Shown: in pieces, positions 27,405-35,669 of the stretch
Layout of the letters: every line of letters starts with the position of its first letter
Position numbering within the stretch: position 1 is the first letter of the stretch
The notes under the pieces: generated by a model
Database searches by the model: none
What the model was told of the DNA's origin: nothing
Seen by the model: the letters and a program-made list of their open reading frames with translations, nothing else
Made by a program: the position numbers and the translations under genes
DNA from: Pseudonocardiales bacterium
GTDB taxonomy: Bacteria > Actinomycetota > Actinomycetes > Mycobacteriales > Pseudonocardiaceae
Length of the DNA stretch: 64,000 bases
Reading direction: 5' to 3'
Assembly: GCA_023252195.1 (NCBI GenBank)
Contig: JAHEXI010000014.1
Location: forward strand, 1-64,000

Positions 27405-29270
27405 GTGTCTGACACGGGTCTCTCCACAGTGAACTCAGCGCGGATACCGTCCACGGACCGTGGCGACGACGGTACGGGACTGGCCTGGCGCCTGTGTGGT
27501 GGTGCCGTGGTCGGAGTCGTGGCCGGGCTCCCGGTAGGTGCTCTACTGACCTATCAGGGCATGCTCGCCGATCGCGGCGCGGGTGTGGTGCCCGCGTGGC
27601 TGGTGTATCTCGTCTCGGTGGCGGGGGTCGGGGCGGTGATCGGTCTCATTGTGGGGTATCGGCCCCGTGCTCTGGCCTCGGCCTCGTCGGGAGGCGTGCT
27701 GGTCGGTCTGCTCGGTTGGTTGCTGTGGTCGCTCACCGTGGACCCCGTACTCCGCGGGCAGCTGCCGACCTGGTCGATCGATGCCGCCGCCGGGTCGTAC
27801 CGGGGACTCGTCGCGGACCTGTTGCAGGGTGGTCTGGCCGGGGCGCTGTGGCAGAGCTTGGCCACGGTGGTGGCGCGGCGACGGCCGGGACGGACACTAC
27901 GCGAGCGGGCCGACCGGCCGAGGGTGGTCATCGTCGGTGGTGGCTTCGCCGGGGTTGGCGCAGCCCGGCGTTTTGAGCGCCTCGCCGTGCGGGCCGGGTC
28001 GCCGGACGTGACGCTGATCAGCGACTCGAACTTTCTGCTGTTCACGCCGATGCTGGCCGAAGCCGCGTCGGGGGCCTTGGAGCCGGCGGCCATCAGCGCG
28101 CCAGTCCGTTCGGCGGCCGGGCATACCCGCTTCTACCAGGGCACCGTCGAGGACATCGACACCGACACGCGTACCGTCCGGGTGGTGACCGATGGCGAGG
28201 TTCAGCTCATCGTCTACGACCAGCTCGTGCTGGCAGTCGGCTCTGTTCCCCGCTTCCTCGAACTCCCTGGCGTGGAAGATCATGCGTTCACGTTGAAGAG
28301 TCTCGCTGACGCGACCCGTCTGCGAAATCATGTATTGACGGTGCTCGAACGATCCGATCGCCTGCAACCCGGTGAGGAGCGCAGCCGGTTGCTCACCTTT
28401 GTGGTGGCAGGCGGCGGCTTCGCCGGCACTGAGATCGTTGCTGAGCTGTTCGATCTGGTGCATGGGGTCTCACATTTCTACCCGAGCATCGTGCCGGATG
28501 AGCCCCGGTTCGTCCTGGTGCATTCCGGACAACTCATCCTGCCGGAGCTGTCCGCGGAGCTGGGCGCGTACGCGCTGGGGCGGTTGCGCGCCCGCGGGAT
28601 CGAGTTCCGCCTCGGCGAGCGGGTGACCGAGGCCAGCTCGCGGGACGTCTCGCTGAGCGACGGGACACTGATCCCGACGGCCACATTCGTATGGACCGCC
28701 GGGAACCGGCCAAGTCCGCTGGTGGAAAAGGTGAGCGGGGAGCACGCCCGCGGCGCGCTGGTCACCGATCCTATGCTGCGTGTGCCGGGTTTGGAGGGGG
28801 TGTGGGCGGTCGGGGATTGCGCGCGGATCCCGGACCCGGCCAACGACGGAGCCGCCTATCCGCCGACTGCACAGCACGCCCTGCGTCAAGGCAAAGTCGT
28901 GGCCGACAACATCACCGCCGTGTTGGCCGGTCGCTCGCCGGAGGCGTTCCGGTTCAGCACGATCGGGGTGCTCGTCGCACTCGGACACCGCACCGCCGCC
29001 GCCGAGATCCGCGGCCACCGGTTCTCCGGGTTGGCTGCCTGGGTGATGTGGCGCGGCATCTACCTGGCCAAGCTCCCCGGCGCGGAGAAACGCGTCCGGG
29101 TGTTCCTGGACTGGCTGCTGGACCTGGCTTTTCCCCGCGACATCGTGATCACCGACGCCGAGCCACCCGATCCCGTGCCCCAGCGCCTCACACGGGCAAG
29201 GACGGAACACCGACAGACGGTGCCAAGCGCACAGCCGAACTCCGCGGACGGCGGACATGAAGCTCGTTAA
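27405..29270 (+). CDS. Type II NADH dehydrogenase with N-terminal membrane domain
   Basis: 621 residues. After a short lead, three or four membrane helices (about residues 28-170) precede a complete NDH-2-like flavoprotein: RVVIVGGGFAGVGAARRFE (FAD site), FVVAGGGFAGTEIVAELFD (NADH site), FVWTAGNRPSPLVEK and GVWAVGDCARIPDPAND. NDH-2 enzymes pass electrons from NADH to quinone without pumping protons and normally attach only peripherally. The added helices should anchor this one and could contact a partner. The GTG at 27405 has GGAGAGG nine bases upstream. The next gene overlaps its stop by 14 bases, pointing to a joint complex. Confidence 0.85.
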   Translation: MSDTGLSTVNSARIPSTDRGDDGTGLAWRLCGGAVVGVVAGLPVGALLTYQGMLADRGAGVVPAWLVYLVSVAGVGAVIGLIVGYRPRALASASSGGVLVGLLGWLLWSLTVDPVLRGQLPTWSIDAAAGSYRGLVADLLQGGLAGALWQSLATVVARRRPGRTLRERADRPRVVIVGGGFAGVGAARRFERLAVRAGSPDVTLISDSNFLLFTPMLAEAASGALEPAAISAPVRSAAGHTRFYQGTVEDIDTDTRTVRVVTDGEVQLIVYDQLVLAVGSVPRFLELPGVEDHAFTLKSLADATRLRNHVLTVLERSDRLQPGEERSRLLTFVVAGGGFAGTEIVAELFDLVHGVSHFYPSIVPDEPRFVLVHSGQLILPELSAELGAYALGRLRARGIEFRLGERVTEASSRDVSLSDGTLIPTATFVWTAGNRPSPLVEKVSGEHARGALVTDPMLRVPGLEGVWAVGDCARIPDPANDGAAYPPTAQHALRQGKVVADNITAVLAGRSPEAFRFSTIGVLVALGHRTAAAEIRGHRFSGLAAWVMWRGIYLAKLPGAEKRVRVFLDWLLDLAFPRDIVITDAEPPDPVPQRLTRARTEHRQTVPSAQPNSADGGHEAR

Positions 29271-30657
29271 GCGACTGCGCCGTGATGCTGTCTCCGGTGC
29301 TCTGGCTGGCCTGGCGGGAGGTGTGGTCTTCGGTGTGGCGATGGGCCTGGTCGGGACCTTGCCAAGTGTCGCGCAGATCGTGCGCAGCAACTCTCCCGCA
29401 ATCGGCTTCGCGCTGCACATGATCATCGCAGCCATCATTGGCGCGGGATTCGGGCTGCTCGTGGCCAACCAGCAGCTACGTGCCGGCGAGACGCTGTTCT
29501 GGGGTCTGATCTACGGCACCTTCTGGTGGTTCCTCGGAGCGCAAACCTTGCTGCCGATCCTCGCTGGCCGGCCGCTGGCTTGGGATCTTGCCGGCGCTGA
29601 GCAGCTGTTCCCGAGCTTGATTGGGCATCTGTTCTACGGCGGTGTCACCGCCGTGGTGTTCGTGGCCCTTCGCCGCGGTGTTGTTGTGCCACCACAGCCA
29701 CGGCTGGGCCCGCTCCTGCGAGGCCTGTCGGCCGGCCTCATGGTCGCCGGAGCGCTGTACCTCCTGGCCGGTGCCGCGCTGAACCCGCTCGTGGTGATCG
29801 GCGCCCTCGCCGGCGCCGGCTACCCGCTGTTGTTCGGTACTGTGCGGGAAAAGTCTGGACCAGCGCTGGTCCGCGGTACGGTCTACGGCTTCCTGATCTG
29901 GGTGCTCGAGCTGACCGTGGGACCCCTACTGGCCGGCGCGGCCCCGAGTTGGTCCCACGATGCCGCAGCCGCCGCGGTGCACAACCTGCCCCCGTCGGTC
30001 CTGCTCGGTGCCGGCATCGCGGTGGTCTTCGGCTGGCTGGGCGCTCTGGCCCGGGGGTTGTTTGTGGATGACATCCGCACCGTGCACCGGGAGGCGCCAG
30101 GCGGTTGGGGCCTGCGCGCACTAGGCTCCGGCGCGCTGGCCGGCCTGGCCGGAGGTGTGGTGTTTACCGCCGTCCTGGCGGTAGTGGGCGCCCTACCCCG
30201 GGTCGCGCAGATCATGGGCTCGCAGGCACCCCCGGCCGGCCTGGTGGTGAACCTGATCATCGCGCTGGTGATCGGTGTGACCTACGCGCTGATGTTCCGG
30301 CGCAGCAGCTTCGACCTCGTCTCGGGTGTCGGCTGGGGAGCCTGCTACGGATTCTTCTGGTGGGTGTTGGGCCCCTTGACATTGCTGCCCGCCCTCACCG
30401 GCGTCACCCCGCGGTGGGACCCTGCGGCGATCGCGAACGCCTTTCCCGCCCTTGTCGGGCTCCTCGCGTACGGGGCCGCATTGGGATCGACCTACTACCT
30501 ACTCGAAGCCCGCGCAAACCCGTGGTGGGTCACCCGCAACCAGGCCGAGACCGACCGTGTCCTCGCCCAACGCAGCCAAACCCTCGGCTCCGCACCAGCC
30601 TTGTGGGGGCTGACCGTCCTGATCGCATTGACCATCCCACTGCTGGCGGCCAGCTGA
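29257..30657 (+). CDS. Internally duplicated polytopic membrane protein, coupled to the NADH dehydrogenase
   Basis: 466 residues with about a dozen membrane helices. Two similar units are visible: residues about 12-130 (GALAGLAGGVVFGVAMGLVG, WGLIYGTFWWFLGAQTLLP) and about 296-415 (GALAGLAGGVVFTAVLAVVG, WGACYGFFWWVLGPLTLLP), each ending in a W-D...FP...YG pattern. Such internal repeats are typical of transporters and channels. Its start lies within the end of the dehydrogenase gene. A role in quinone access, ion flow or scaffolding of that enzyme is plausible but unproven. No known family is recognised. Confidence 0.75.
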   Translation: MKLVKRLRRDAVSGALAGLAGGVVFGVAMGLVGTLPSVAQIVRSNSPAIGFALHMIIAAIIGAGFGLLVANQQLRAGETLFWGLIYGTFWWFLGAQTLLPILAGRPLAWDLAGAEQLFPSLIGHLFYGGVTAVVFVALRRGVVVPPQPRLGPLLRGLSAGLMVAGALYLLAGAALNPLVVIGALAGAGYPLLFGTVREKSGPALVRGTVYGFLIWVLELTVGPLLAGAAPSWSHDAAAAAVHNLPPSVLLGAGIAVVFGWLGALARGLFVDDIRTVHREAPGGWGLRALGSGALAGLAGGVVFTAVLAVVGALPRVAQIMGSQAPPAGLVVNLIIALVIGVTYALMFRRSSFDLVSGVGWGACYGFFWWVLGPLTLLPALTGVTPRWDPAAIANAFPALVGLLAYGAALGSTYYLLEARANPWWVTRNQAETDRVLAQRSQTLGSAPALWGLTVLIALTIPLLAAS

Positions 30658-30746
30658 CCCCGCCCACCGCGACGCCAGCCGCAGAGTGTGATCCTGGTCG
30701 GCGTGTCGTGATCACGAAGGCGGCCACTGCGTGATCAACTTCAAGT

Positions 30747-31008
30747 GTGTTGGATCTCGAAGAGGACGCGGTGGCCGCGTCATGGACTGTAGTTGATGAT
30801 CGTGCACCCCGGTGGCGGGCGGGGTTCGATGAGGCGTTTGGGCTGATAGCAGGCCGGTTCGCAGGCAGATTCACGGCGCCGGGCCTGCGGGGTTCCAGAA
30901 GTCGGCCTGCGCCGCTGACCTGGGTGATCAGTGTGGCCGGCTGGCTGTGGGGTTCCCAAAGCCGGCCTGCTCCTCTGGCCTGGGTGATTGGGGTGCTCGG
31001 CCGCCTGG
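30747..31008 (+). pseudogene. Transposase N-terminal scrap with a 60-bp degenerate tandem repeat
   Basis: The reading WRAGFDEAFGLIAGRF near 30810-30860 resembles the start of IS701/IS4-type transposases. It is followed by two imperfect 60-base units (about 30889-30948 and 30949-31008), each holding CGGCCTGC...CCTGGGTGAT. No further transposase sequence follows. The identification is weak; the repeat is plain. Confidence 0.4.
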
Positions 31009-31116
31009 GCGTGATCGTATGCCGTGTGGGGTGCGTCTGCTCTACCTGATCTTTGTCCAGCTTGTGAACCTGGTGTTGTTACTCGGCCGCTCGTCGGCGT
31101 CTAAAGACGTCGAACG

Positions 31117-31288
31117 GCACTGTTGCATTGAGGCAAAGGGCGTACCCGCCGTGGCCCAAAGCAGCAAAACAGGCCCTACCAGCCCCGTAGATAACTATGA
31201 TAAATCGGGCATCTGAGTCTTGGGCGAGGGCCTCTGGACGGACCGATGAGATCAGCTTGAGCGGGCCGATCCCTCAATGCAACAGTGC
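31117..31288. mobile_element. 172-bp IS6-end-like MITE, copy 2
   Basis: Begins GCACTGTTGCATTGAGGC and ends CCCTCAATGCAACAGTGC. By eye it is the exact reverse complement of copy 1 at 20304-20475. Its right flank is GCAAAAACT followed by the 3' part of the GH15 gene. The same nine bases flank the broken GH15 end beside copy 1, as expected for the target duplication of the original insertion. Confidence 0.9.
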
Positions 31289-31872
31289 GCAAAAACTTCC
31301 TGTACTCGCGGTTGATGTGCTGGGTGGCCATCGAACGGGCCATGCGCATGGCCCGCCACCGGGGCCTGCCCGCCGAGCTGGGGCGCTGGGGGGCTGCCCG
31401 GGATGCGATCTACTACCAGATCATGCGCCGCGGCTGGTCGCCCACCCGGCAGGCGTTCGTCCAGCATGAAGACGACGATGTCCTCGACGCCGCAGTGTTG
31501 ATGATGCCCATGGCCAAATTCATCTCCCCGACCGACCCCAAATGGCTGGCCACCCTGGAGACGCTCACCGCCGAGCTGGTGTCCGATTCCCTGGTCTACC
31601 GCTACGACCCCCGAGCCAGCCCAGATGGCCTCCGCGGAGAAGAGGGCACTTTCTCCTTGTGCTCGTTTTGGTACGTCGAGGCACTCTCCCTCGCCGGGAG
31701 GCTGGAGGAAGCTCGGCTGGCCTTCGAGAAGATGCTGACCTACGCCTACCACCTCGGCCTGTATGCCGAGGAGATTAGCCGCGCCGGGGAACAGCAGGGC
31801 AACTTCCCCCAGGCCTTTACCCACCTGGCGTTGATCAGCGCCGCGTTCACCCTCGACCGCGCGCTCGGCTGA
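31289..31872 (+). pseudogene. GH15 family hydrolase, 3' part
   Basis: Beginning in frame at RKNFLYSRLMCWVAIERAMR, this encodes the last 190 or so residues of a bacterial GH15 protein: RRGWSPTRQAFVQHEDDD, DSLVYRYDPRASPDGL, GEEGTFSLCSFWYVEAL and a normal stop. The segment EEGTF carries the catalytic-base glutamate region. It continues exactly where the 5' part at 20476-21710 stops (GGRKN). Reading is clean, so the split is recent and caused by rearrangement. Confidence 0.9.
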
Positions 31873-32229
31873 CGTCTGTCACCCCCGAGTATGTCTCCAT
31901 GTCGGGTGATCATCACATGGTGATCAGGCGTGCAACCGGGCACCCCAGCGGGTGGTGACGGCTGGGAAGCGCAATGGGTCCAGGCTGTGAAGTTGTGCCC
32001 CGTGGGCGCGGTGCCCTTGCCGGGTTGTGACACTCCCCCGAGTTCGCCGCCCTCGCAGCGTGGGGCGGGGGGAATTGTGGTGTGGCCGGTGACCCTTTGA
32101 CATCTCGGTCGGGGGCACGGACGTTCACCGGATCACCGGCCACATGGCGGCTACTCACCCCTCGTGGGTGTGGGGGGTAACCCACGAATCGCAGCGAGAC
32201 CGCCAGCTCTATGGAGTTGAGATCAACTA
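31873..32229. other. No supportable gene
   Basis: About 360 bases after the GH15 fragment. Proline/arginine-rich frames on both strands look like noise. Confidence 0.4.
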
Positions 32230-32562
32230 TCAGCCCACTACACCCGCTCCGACAGGCAGGGGACCTATCGCAGGCCGCGCCTGGGGCACGGTCTCGGCGG
32301 AGACGAGGTTCTTATGCGCAGTCCGCCACACGCTGCACGGCGCCGTACGAGAGCGCCAACGGTTCGAGCACTCCGGACAGCGGCCCCGAGAATCCGGCGC
32401 GTGGGTCACAAGCAAAGCCCGCCACCCCGAGGTCAGGCGGGGCAGCTCACCGCGCGCCACCGACAGCAGCGACCGATTGTCGGCGTCGCTGACCAGTTCG
32501 TCGAGCAGGTCGAGCCGGTCCCACACCGCCTGCCGGAGAATTTGACCCAGAACCCGGTCCAC
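32230..32562 (-). CDS. Small zinc-finger-like protein of unknown function
   Basis: About 110 residues from the GTG at 32560-32562. LARQAVWDRLDLL-type helices are followed by LPRLTSGWRALLVTHAPDS and RGRCPECSNRWRSRTAPCSV, whose three cysteines and nearby histidines could hold a zinc ion. I recall similar HxPDxRGRCxxC proteins as common in Pseudonocardiales, with unknown role. No operon partner. The last residues look less conserved, so the true end may be earlier. Confidence 0.5.
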   Translation of the reverse strand: MDRVLGQILRQAVWDRLDLLDELVSDADNRSLLSVARGELPRLTSGWRALLVTHAPDSRGRCPECSNRWRSRTAPCSVWRTAHKNLVSAETVPQARPAIGPLPVGAGVVG

Positions 32563-32759
32563 CTCGCCCCCTTCCCCCGTATAGAGGATTTCCGCGCTGT
32601 GCGATCCGGCTCACGCACTCTCGACAGACGGAGTGGGGCAACGACACACTTCATGGGCCTGCACTGCGCCGATCGGACGCGCTAAGACCGATGAACGGCA
32701 CACACTGATAGGTGGCACCGATCAACTTGGACTGATGCGCGTTGGCCGCTGGCAGCAAC

Positions 32760-32935
32760 TCATCACACACCCGAGAGCGCACCGCGCCCCGGCCGATCGT
32801 CACCTCCGCGCTCACGATCAGGTGATCGTGGTGGTCGTAGACGCGCAGAATGCTCTCATCGACTTCGATGTGACACCGAAACTTTTCGAGTTCCGAGACG
32901 AGGACCCATCGGAAGCGATAGACGCTCAACATGGA
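32760..32935 (-). pseudogene. Possible transposase C-terminal scrap (IS481-like)
   Basis: The minus-strand reading VLVSELEKFRCHIEVDESI continuing LRVYDHHDHLIVSAE resembles the beta-rich tail after the integrase core of IS481-type transposases. No catalytic core is present. Low confidence. Confidence 0.3.
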
Positions 32936-32973
32936 TGAGCCCTGGAGCCACCGTCCAGCCCAGGGCTCATCCG
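32934..32973 (-). terminator. Strong hairpin after the beta-trefoil gene
   Basis: A perfect 13-base stem (32934-32946 with 32961-32973) and a 14-base loop starts 13 bases beyond the stop of the minus-strand gene at 32986. There is no long T-run, which is usual for high-GC actinobacterial terminators. Confidence 0.75.
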
Positions 32974-32985
32974 AACCTCGCCGAC

Positions 32986-33408
32986 TTACACGGGATCGAA
33001 GGCCCACTCCACGGTGCCATAGCCACCAGGGGGGAGGATGGCAACCAGCGGAGGGTAAATGCGGAGGAGGCTCATGCTAAGCACCAGACCCTCGCTTGAG
33101 GCTGCGGAGGTCAAAACGTACGTCTGCTCATTATCATCGTCGCCGATCGACAACTTCCAAGCGAAGGGTTGCCTCGTTCCCTTGACTATCATGGCTTGCT
33201 GGCTGGGGTCGCCATCGTTTCCCAGGTAGAGGTCGGACGCGACGCTGCGCAGCGTGTAGGTGCCCGAGTCAAACGCCACGTTCCACTGCTGGGTGGGTTC
33301 GCCATCAGGCGGCAACATCGCCACACCCGGAAAAGAGTTATCCATGGTGAGCTGCCCGCCAGGGCCTCTCACCGTGTAGGTTCCGTCAGGGATGACCTGA
33401 TCACTCAT
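32986..33408 (-). CDS. Beta-trefoil protein resembling fungal-type protease inhibitors (I66/ricin-B-like)
   Basis: 140 residues beginning IPDGTYTVRGPGGQLTMDNS, with trefoil-type repeats: VAMLPPDGEPTQQWNVAFDS, GTYTLRSVASDLYLGND, and a final GGYGTVEWAFDPV. The pattern of an initial xGxYTI strand plus QxWxV repeats resembles the MEROPS I66 serine-protease inhibitors and ricin-B lectins, known mainly from fungi. It has no signal peptide. AGAGGA precedes the ATG. The gene stands alone with a strong terminator and an AT-richer upstream region, as expected for a recently acquired unit. Confidence 0.65.
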   Translation of the reverse strand: MSDQVIPDGTYTVRGPGGQLTMDNSFPGVAMLPPDGEPTQQWNVAFDSGTYTLRSVASDLYLGNDGDPSQQAMIVKGTRQPFAWKLSIGDDDNEQTYVLTSAASSEGLVLSMSLLRIYPPLVAILPPGGYGTVEWAFDPV

Positions 33409-33854
33409 ATTAGAGTCCTCTCATCCGTGATCGCCCGATCGACTGGCCTACAGATAACTCAGACCAGTAGTCACGTTGGCTGTTACGATCATTCAACTTT
33501 GGCGGGTAGATTGTGCATCTGGTCAGTTTGAATAGCTAGGCCTTGCAAGGCTAAAGGTAACCGTAGGGGGACGATGAAGTAAGGTAATCGACTGTTCGAG
33601 TGACCAACCGCCACTTAGGTGTACTACTTACAGCTATCTCCGCACGCGCAAACCCGTTCAAAGAGTGCAATCTTTTCGATGTTTTTATGACTCACAAACA
33701 AATTGATGCAGGCCAAGACCTTCGTTTGCGGCTGTCGATCGGTGTCAACGTGTGGACACCGGCCCCGCGTCGACCGGGCACCCAATTATCGCTTCACCCT
33801 GGCCAACGACTACACATCCTCGCCTGAATCGCACCGCACTGCCTCCGATCGCCG
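33409..33854. other. AT-richer intergenic stretch with a palindrome
   Basis: Visibly richer in A and T than its surroundings. It contains a perfect 12-base palindrome GCCTTGCAAGGC at 33540-33551. No gene is supported. It presumably includes the promoter of the beta-trefoil gene. Confidence 0.45.
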
Positions 33855-34571
33855 GTGTCCGGGCCTCCCGGCTACGCGTCTAGTGCTTGTCCGCTTGTAG
33901 TCGGTGACAACTTTCTGTACGTCTTCAAGCAACTCAATCAACAGCTGCGCGCCGCCCCGGTTGACACCGCGCCCGTCCGTCGCCCACTGGAGCCACCTCG
34001 CCCGGTGATGGCCCCGGTGACGCCGCCAATGGCCAGGGAGCAAACCGCACCCGGTGGGCAGGCTCATGTCCACGCGGCCAAGGTCTTGGGCCTGGCCCAG
34101 GAGATCGCCGACCGGATGACCAGCGACGCCAAGACCGAAGCCGACGCGATGCTCAGCCAGGCCCGCGCCACCTCCGAACAGCTGCTCTCCGAGGCCAAGG
34201 CGAAAGCCGAGAACATGGTCACCCAGGCCCAGACCCGGGCCGAGACCCTGCTCAACGACGCCCGAAGCAGAGCCGAAACCCGGGACCGGGAGTCCCGAGA
34301 GAAAGCCGCTTCGTTGGAACGCGACGCGGCCCGCAAGCACACCGAGATCCTCGGTGCGCTTCACCAGGAGAAAAACACTTTGGAGAAAAAGATCGACGAA
34401 CTACGCACCTTCGAGCGCGACTACCGCACCCGCCTAAAGATCTACCTGGACTCCCAGCTCCAAAAACTGGACGAGCGTGGACCCACCCCAACAGCACACC
34501 CGACACAACCCAGCCACCACCAGAATCGGCGCGCACACCCAAACCCGCTAGCCACCCTTCCACCGGAATGA
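33855..34571 (+). CDS. DivIVA/Wag31-like coiled-coil protein lacking the membrane-binding domain
   Basis: Up to 238 residues. From about residue 70 on it follows the C-terminal half of actinobacterial Wag31/DivIVA: VLGLAQEIADRMTSDAKTEA, TQAQTRAETLLNDARSRAET, RKHTEILGALHQEKNTLEKK, and ELRTFERDYRTRLKIYLDSQ. The N-terminal DivIVA domain, which senses curved membranes through a conserved RGYxxxEVD segment, is missing; proline-rich sequence stands in its place. Wag31 directs polar growth. This version could bind the real Wag31 through its coiled coil and alter growth. The start is uncertain, and it may be a truncated gene. Confidence 0.65.
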   Translation: MSGPPGYASSACPLVVGDNFLYVFKQLNQQLRAAPVDTAPVRRPLEPPRPVMAPVTPPMAREQTAPGGQAHVHAAKVLGLAQEIADRMTSDAKTEADAMLSQARATSEQLLSEAKAKAENMVTQAQTRAETLLNDARSRAETRDRESREKAASLERDAARKHTEILGALHQEKNTLEKKIDELRTFERDYRTRLKIYLDSQLQKLDERGPTPTAHPTQPSHHQNRRAHPNPLATLPPE

Positions 34572-34859
34572 CCCGCGAGATGGTCCGGCAGCCCATCTAA
34601 GCCAAGACCCAATAAAGATCAAAATAACGTCACGGGGCTTATCGGATGACAACAAGCACGGGAGTGGCGGCAGGGTGCAACAACTCCCGGCATCGGCCGA
34701 TCTGAGTGAGTTCGCAGGTGAGGCGTCTGTCTGCCGGCCTTGCTGAGCAACCTGCGGCGCGGGGCCAGGTGATGACGTCGCAGCCCACAGTAGGTTTCCT
34801 GCATTAAATGCAGGACTCTGCGCTTGGTGTGATGTGTGGTGGATACTGTGCTGAGGTAT
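34572..34859. other. No supportable gene
   Basis: About 290 bases between the Wag31-like gene and a transposase scrap; nothing recognisable. Confidence 0.35.
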
Positions 34860-35003
34860 GTGCCGCGAGTGGCCACCGCAGCGTCGTCCACCTCGAACGC
34901 GACGTCCGCCTCTGGATTAACGAATGGACCAACGATCCCAAACATTCATTTGGACGAAGACCGCCGACGAGATCCTCGACACCCTTGCCGCCTACTGCTT
35001 ATG
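34860..35003 (+). pseudogene. IS630-family transposase, C-terminal scrap
   Basis: VVHLERDVRLWINEWTNDPK followed, after one lost base, by FIWTKTADEILDTLAAYCL and a stop. The DxRxWIxxWNxxPxPFxWTKTADEIL pattern is the end of IS630-type transposases. Everything upstream is gone. Confidence 0.75.
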
Positions 35004-35005
35004 AA

Positions 35006-35356
35006 TTACCCGTGATGGTCTTCGCAGTCCCAGCGCTCTGCCACCGCGGCGACGAGATGCATGCCCCGCCCGCGCGGTTGGTGACCGCAAAGTTCCCGCA
35101 CGACCGGGCGGACGGCGGAGCCGTCGGCGATCGAGATCCGCAGCCACCCATCAGAAAAGGTAAGCTCAACAACGATGCTGGTCTGGCCCCTAACGTGATC
35201 GACAACGTTGGTCACCAATTCGGTAATGACCAAGGCGGCATCATCGCGACAGTGCTCGATCCCCCAGGGGCTGAGTAGTTCCAGCGTCACGTGGCGGGCA
35301 GCCGGGACACTGCGCGCCACGGTCGGCAGATCAACCCTCGCGGCGACGGTAGCCAT
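35006..35356 (-). CDS. Stand-alone HATPase (anti-sigma/RsbW-type serine kinase-like)
   Basis: 116 residues from ATG 35354-35356 (GAGGACGTC upstream). N-box ELVTNVVDH and G-box RGRGMHLVAAVAERW place it in the HATPase_c_2 group of RsbW/SpoIIAB-like proteins, so abundant in actinobacteria. Such proteins bind ATP and hold a sigma factor or phosphorylate an anti-sigma antagonist. No partner is adjacent. It is divergent from the small palindrome-controlled pair at 35529-35860. Confidence 0.8.
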   Translation of the reverse strand: MATVAARVDLPTVARSVPAARHVTLELLSPWGIEHCRDDAALVITELVTNVVDHVRGQTSIVVELTFSDGWLRISIADGSAVRPVVRELCGHQPRGRGMHLVAAVAERWDCEDHHG

Positions 35357-35496
35357 GACGTCCTCATTTCGGCACCCGGACCCCTGAGTGGGGAGGCGAT
35401 ACCGTGGGACTGTCTTGGAGACCGTTGCACGTTGTCGCCCCTCACGCAATACCGAGAGCAGCGGGCTGTCGCGTGCGGCGCACGTGTAGGACTGGA

Positions 35497-35527
35497 CGTG
35501 GAGTCTGACCATCGGTCAGACTCCACG
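35497..35527. promoter_or_regulatory. Perfect 31-bp palindrome at the start of the RHH gene
   Basis: CGTGGAGTCTGACC-ATC-GGTCAGACTCCACG: 14-base perfect arms around three bases, ending one base before the ATG of the ribbon-helix-helix gene. It is a strong candidate operator for that protein, since RHH antitoxins bind such repeats at their own promoters. If transcribed it would instead form a hairpin hiding the start codon. Confidence 0.75.
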
Positions 35528-35528
35528 C

Positions 35529-35669
35529 ATGACCGTCAAGGTTGGGATCTCGCTACCGGACGCGACGCATGCCCGGGCACTCCAGCATGCCCGCAGTACT
35601 GGGACCACCCTTTCCGGACTGATCGACGCCGCACTAAAAGCGGAGCTCACTCGCCGCGAACCGTGCTGA
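35529..35669 (+). CDS. Small ribbon-helix-helix protein (antitoxin-like)
   Basis: 46 residues, MTVKVGISLPDATHARALQ and TGTTLSGLIDAALKAELTRR. The short strand followed by two helices fits the RHH (CopG/CcdA) fold that binds DNA as a dimer. The stop overlaps the GTG of the next gene. The position directly after a 31-bp palindrome suggests autoregulation. It is shorter than many antitoxins, with only a minimal tail to bind a partner. Confidence 0.7.
   Translation: MTVKVGISLPDATHARALQHARSTGTTLSGLIDAALKAELTRREPC

Noticed and set aside
20476-31872. Two separate GH15 pseudogenes, each truncated independently
   Set aside because: The halves meet at the same residue (GGRKN / RKN), share the GCAAAAACT flank and adjoin identical elements; one gene split by inversion is simpler.
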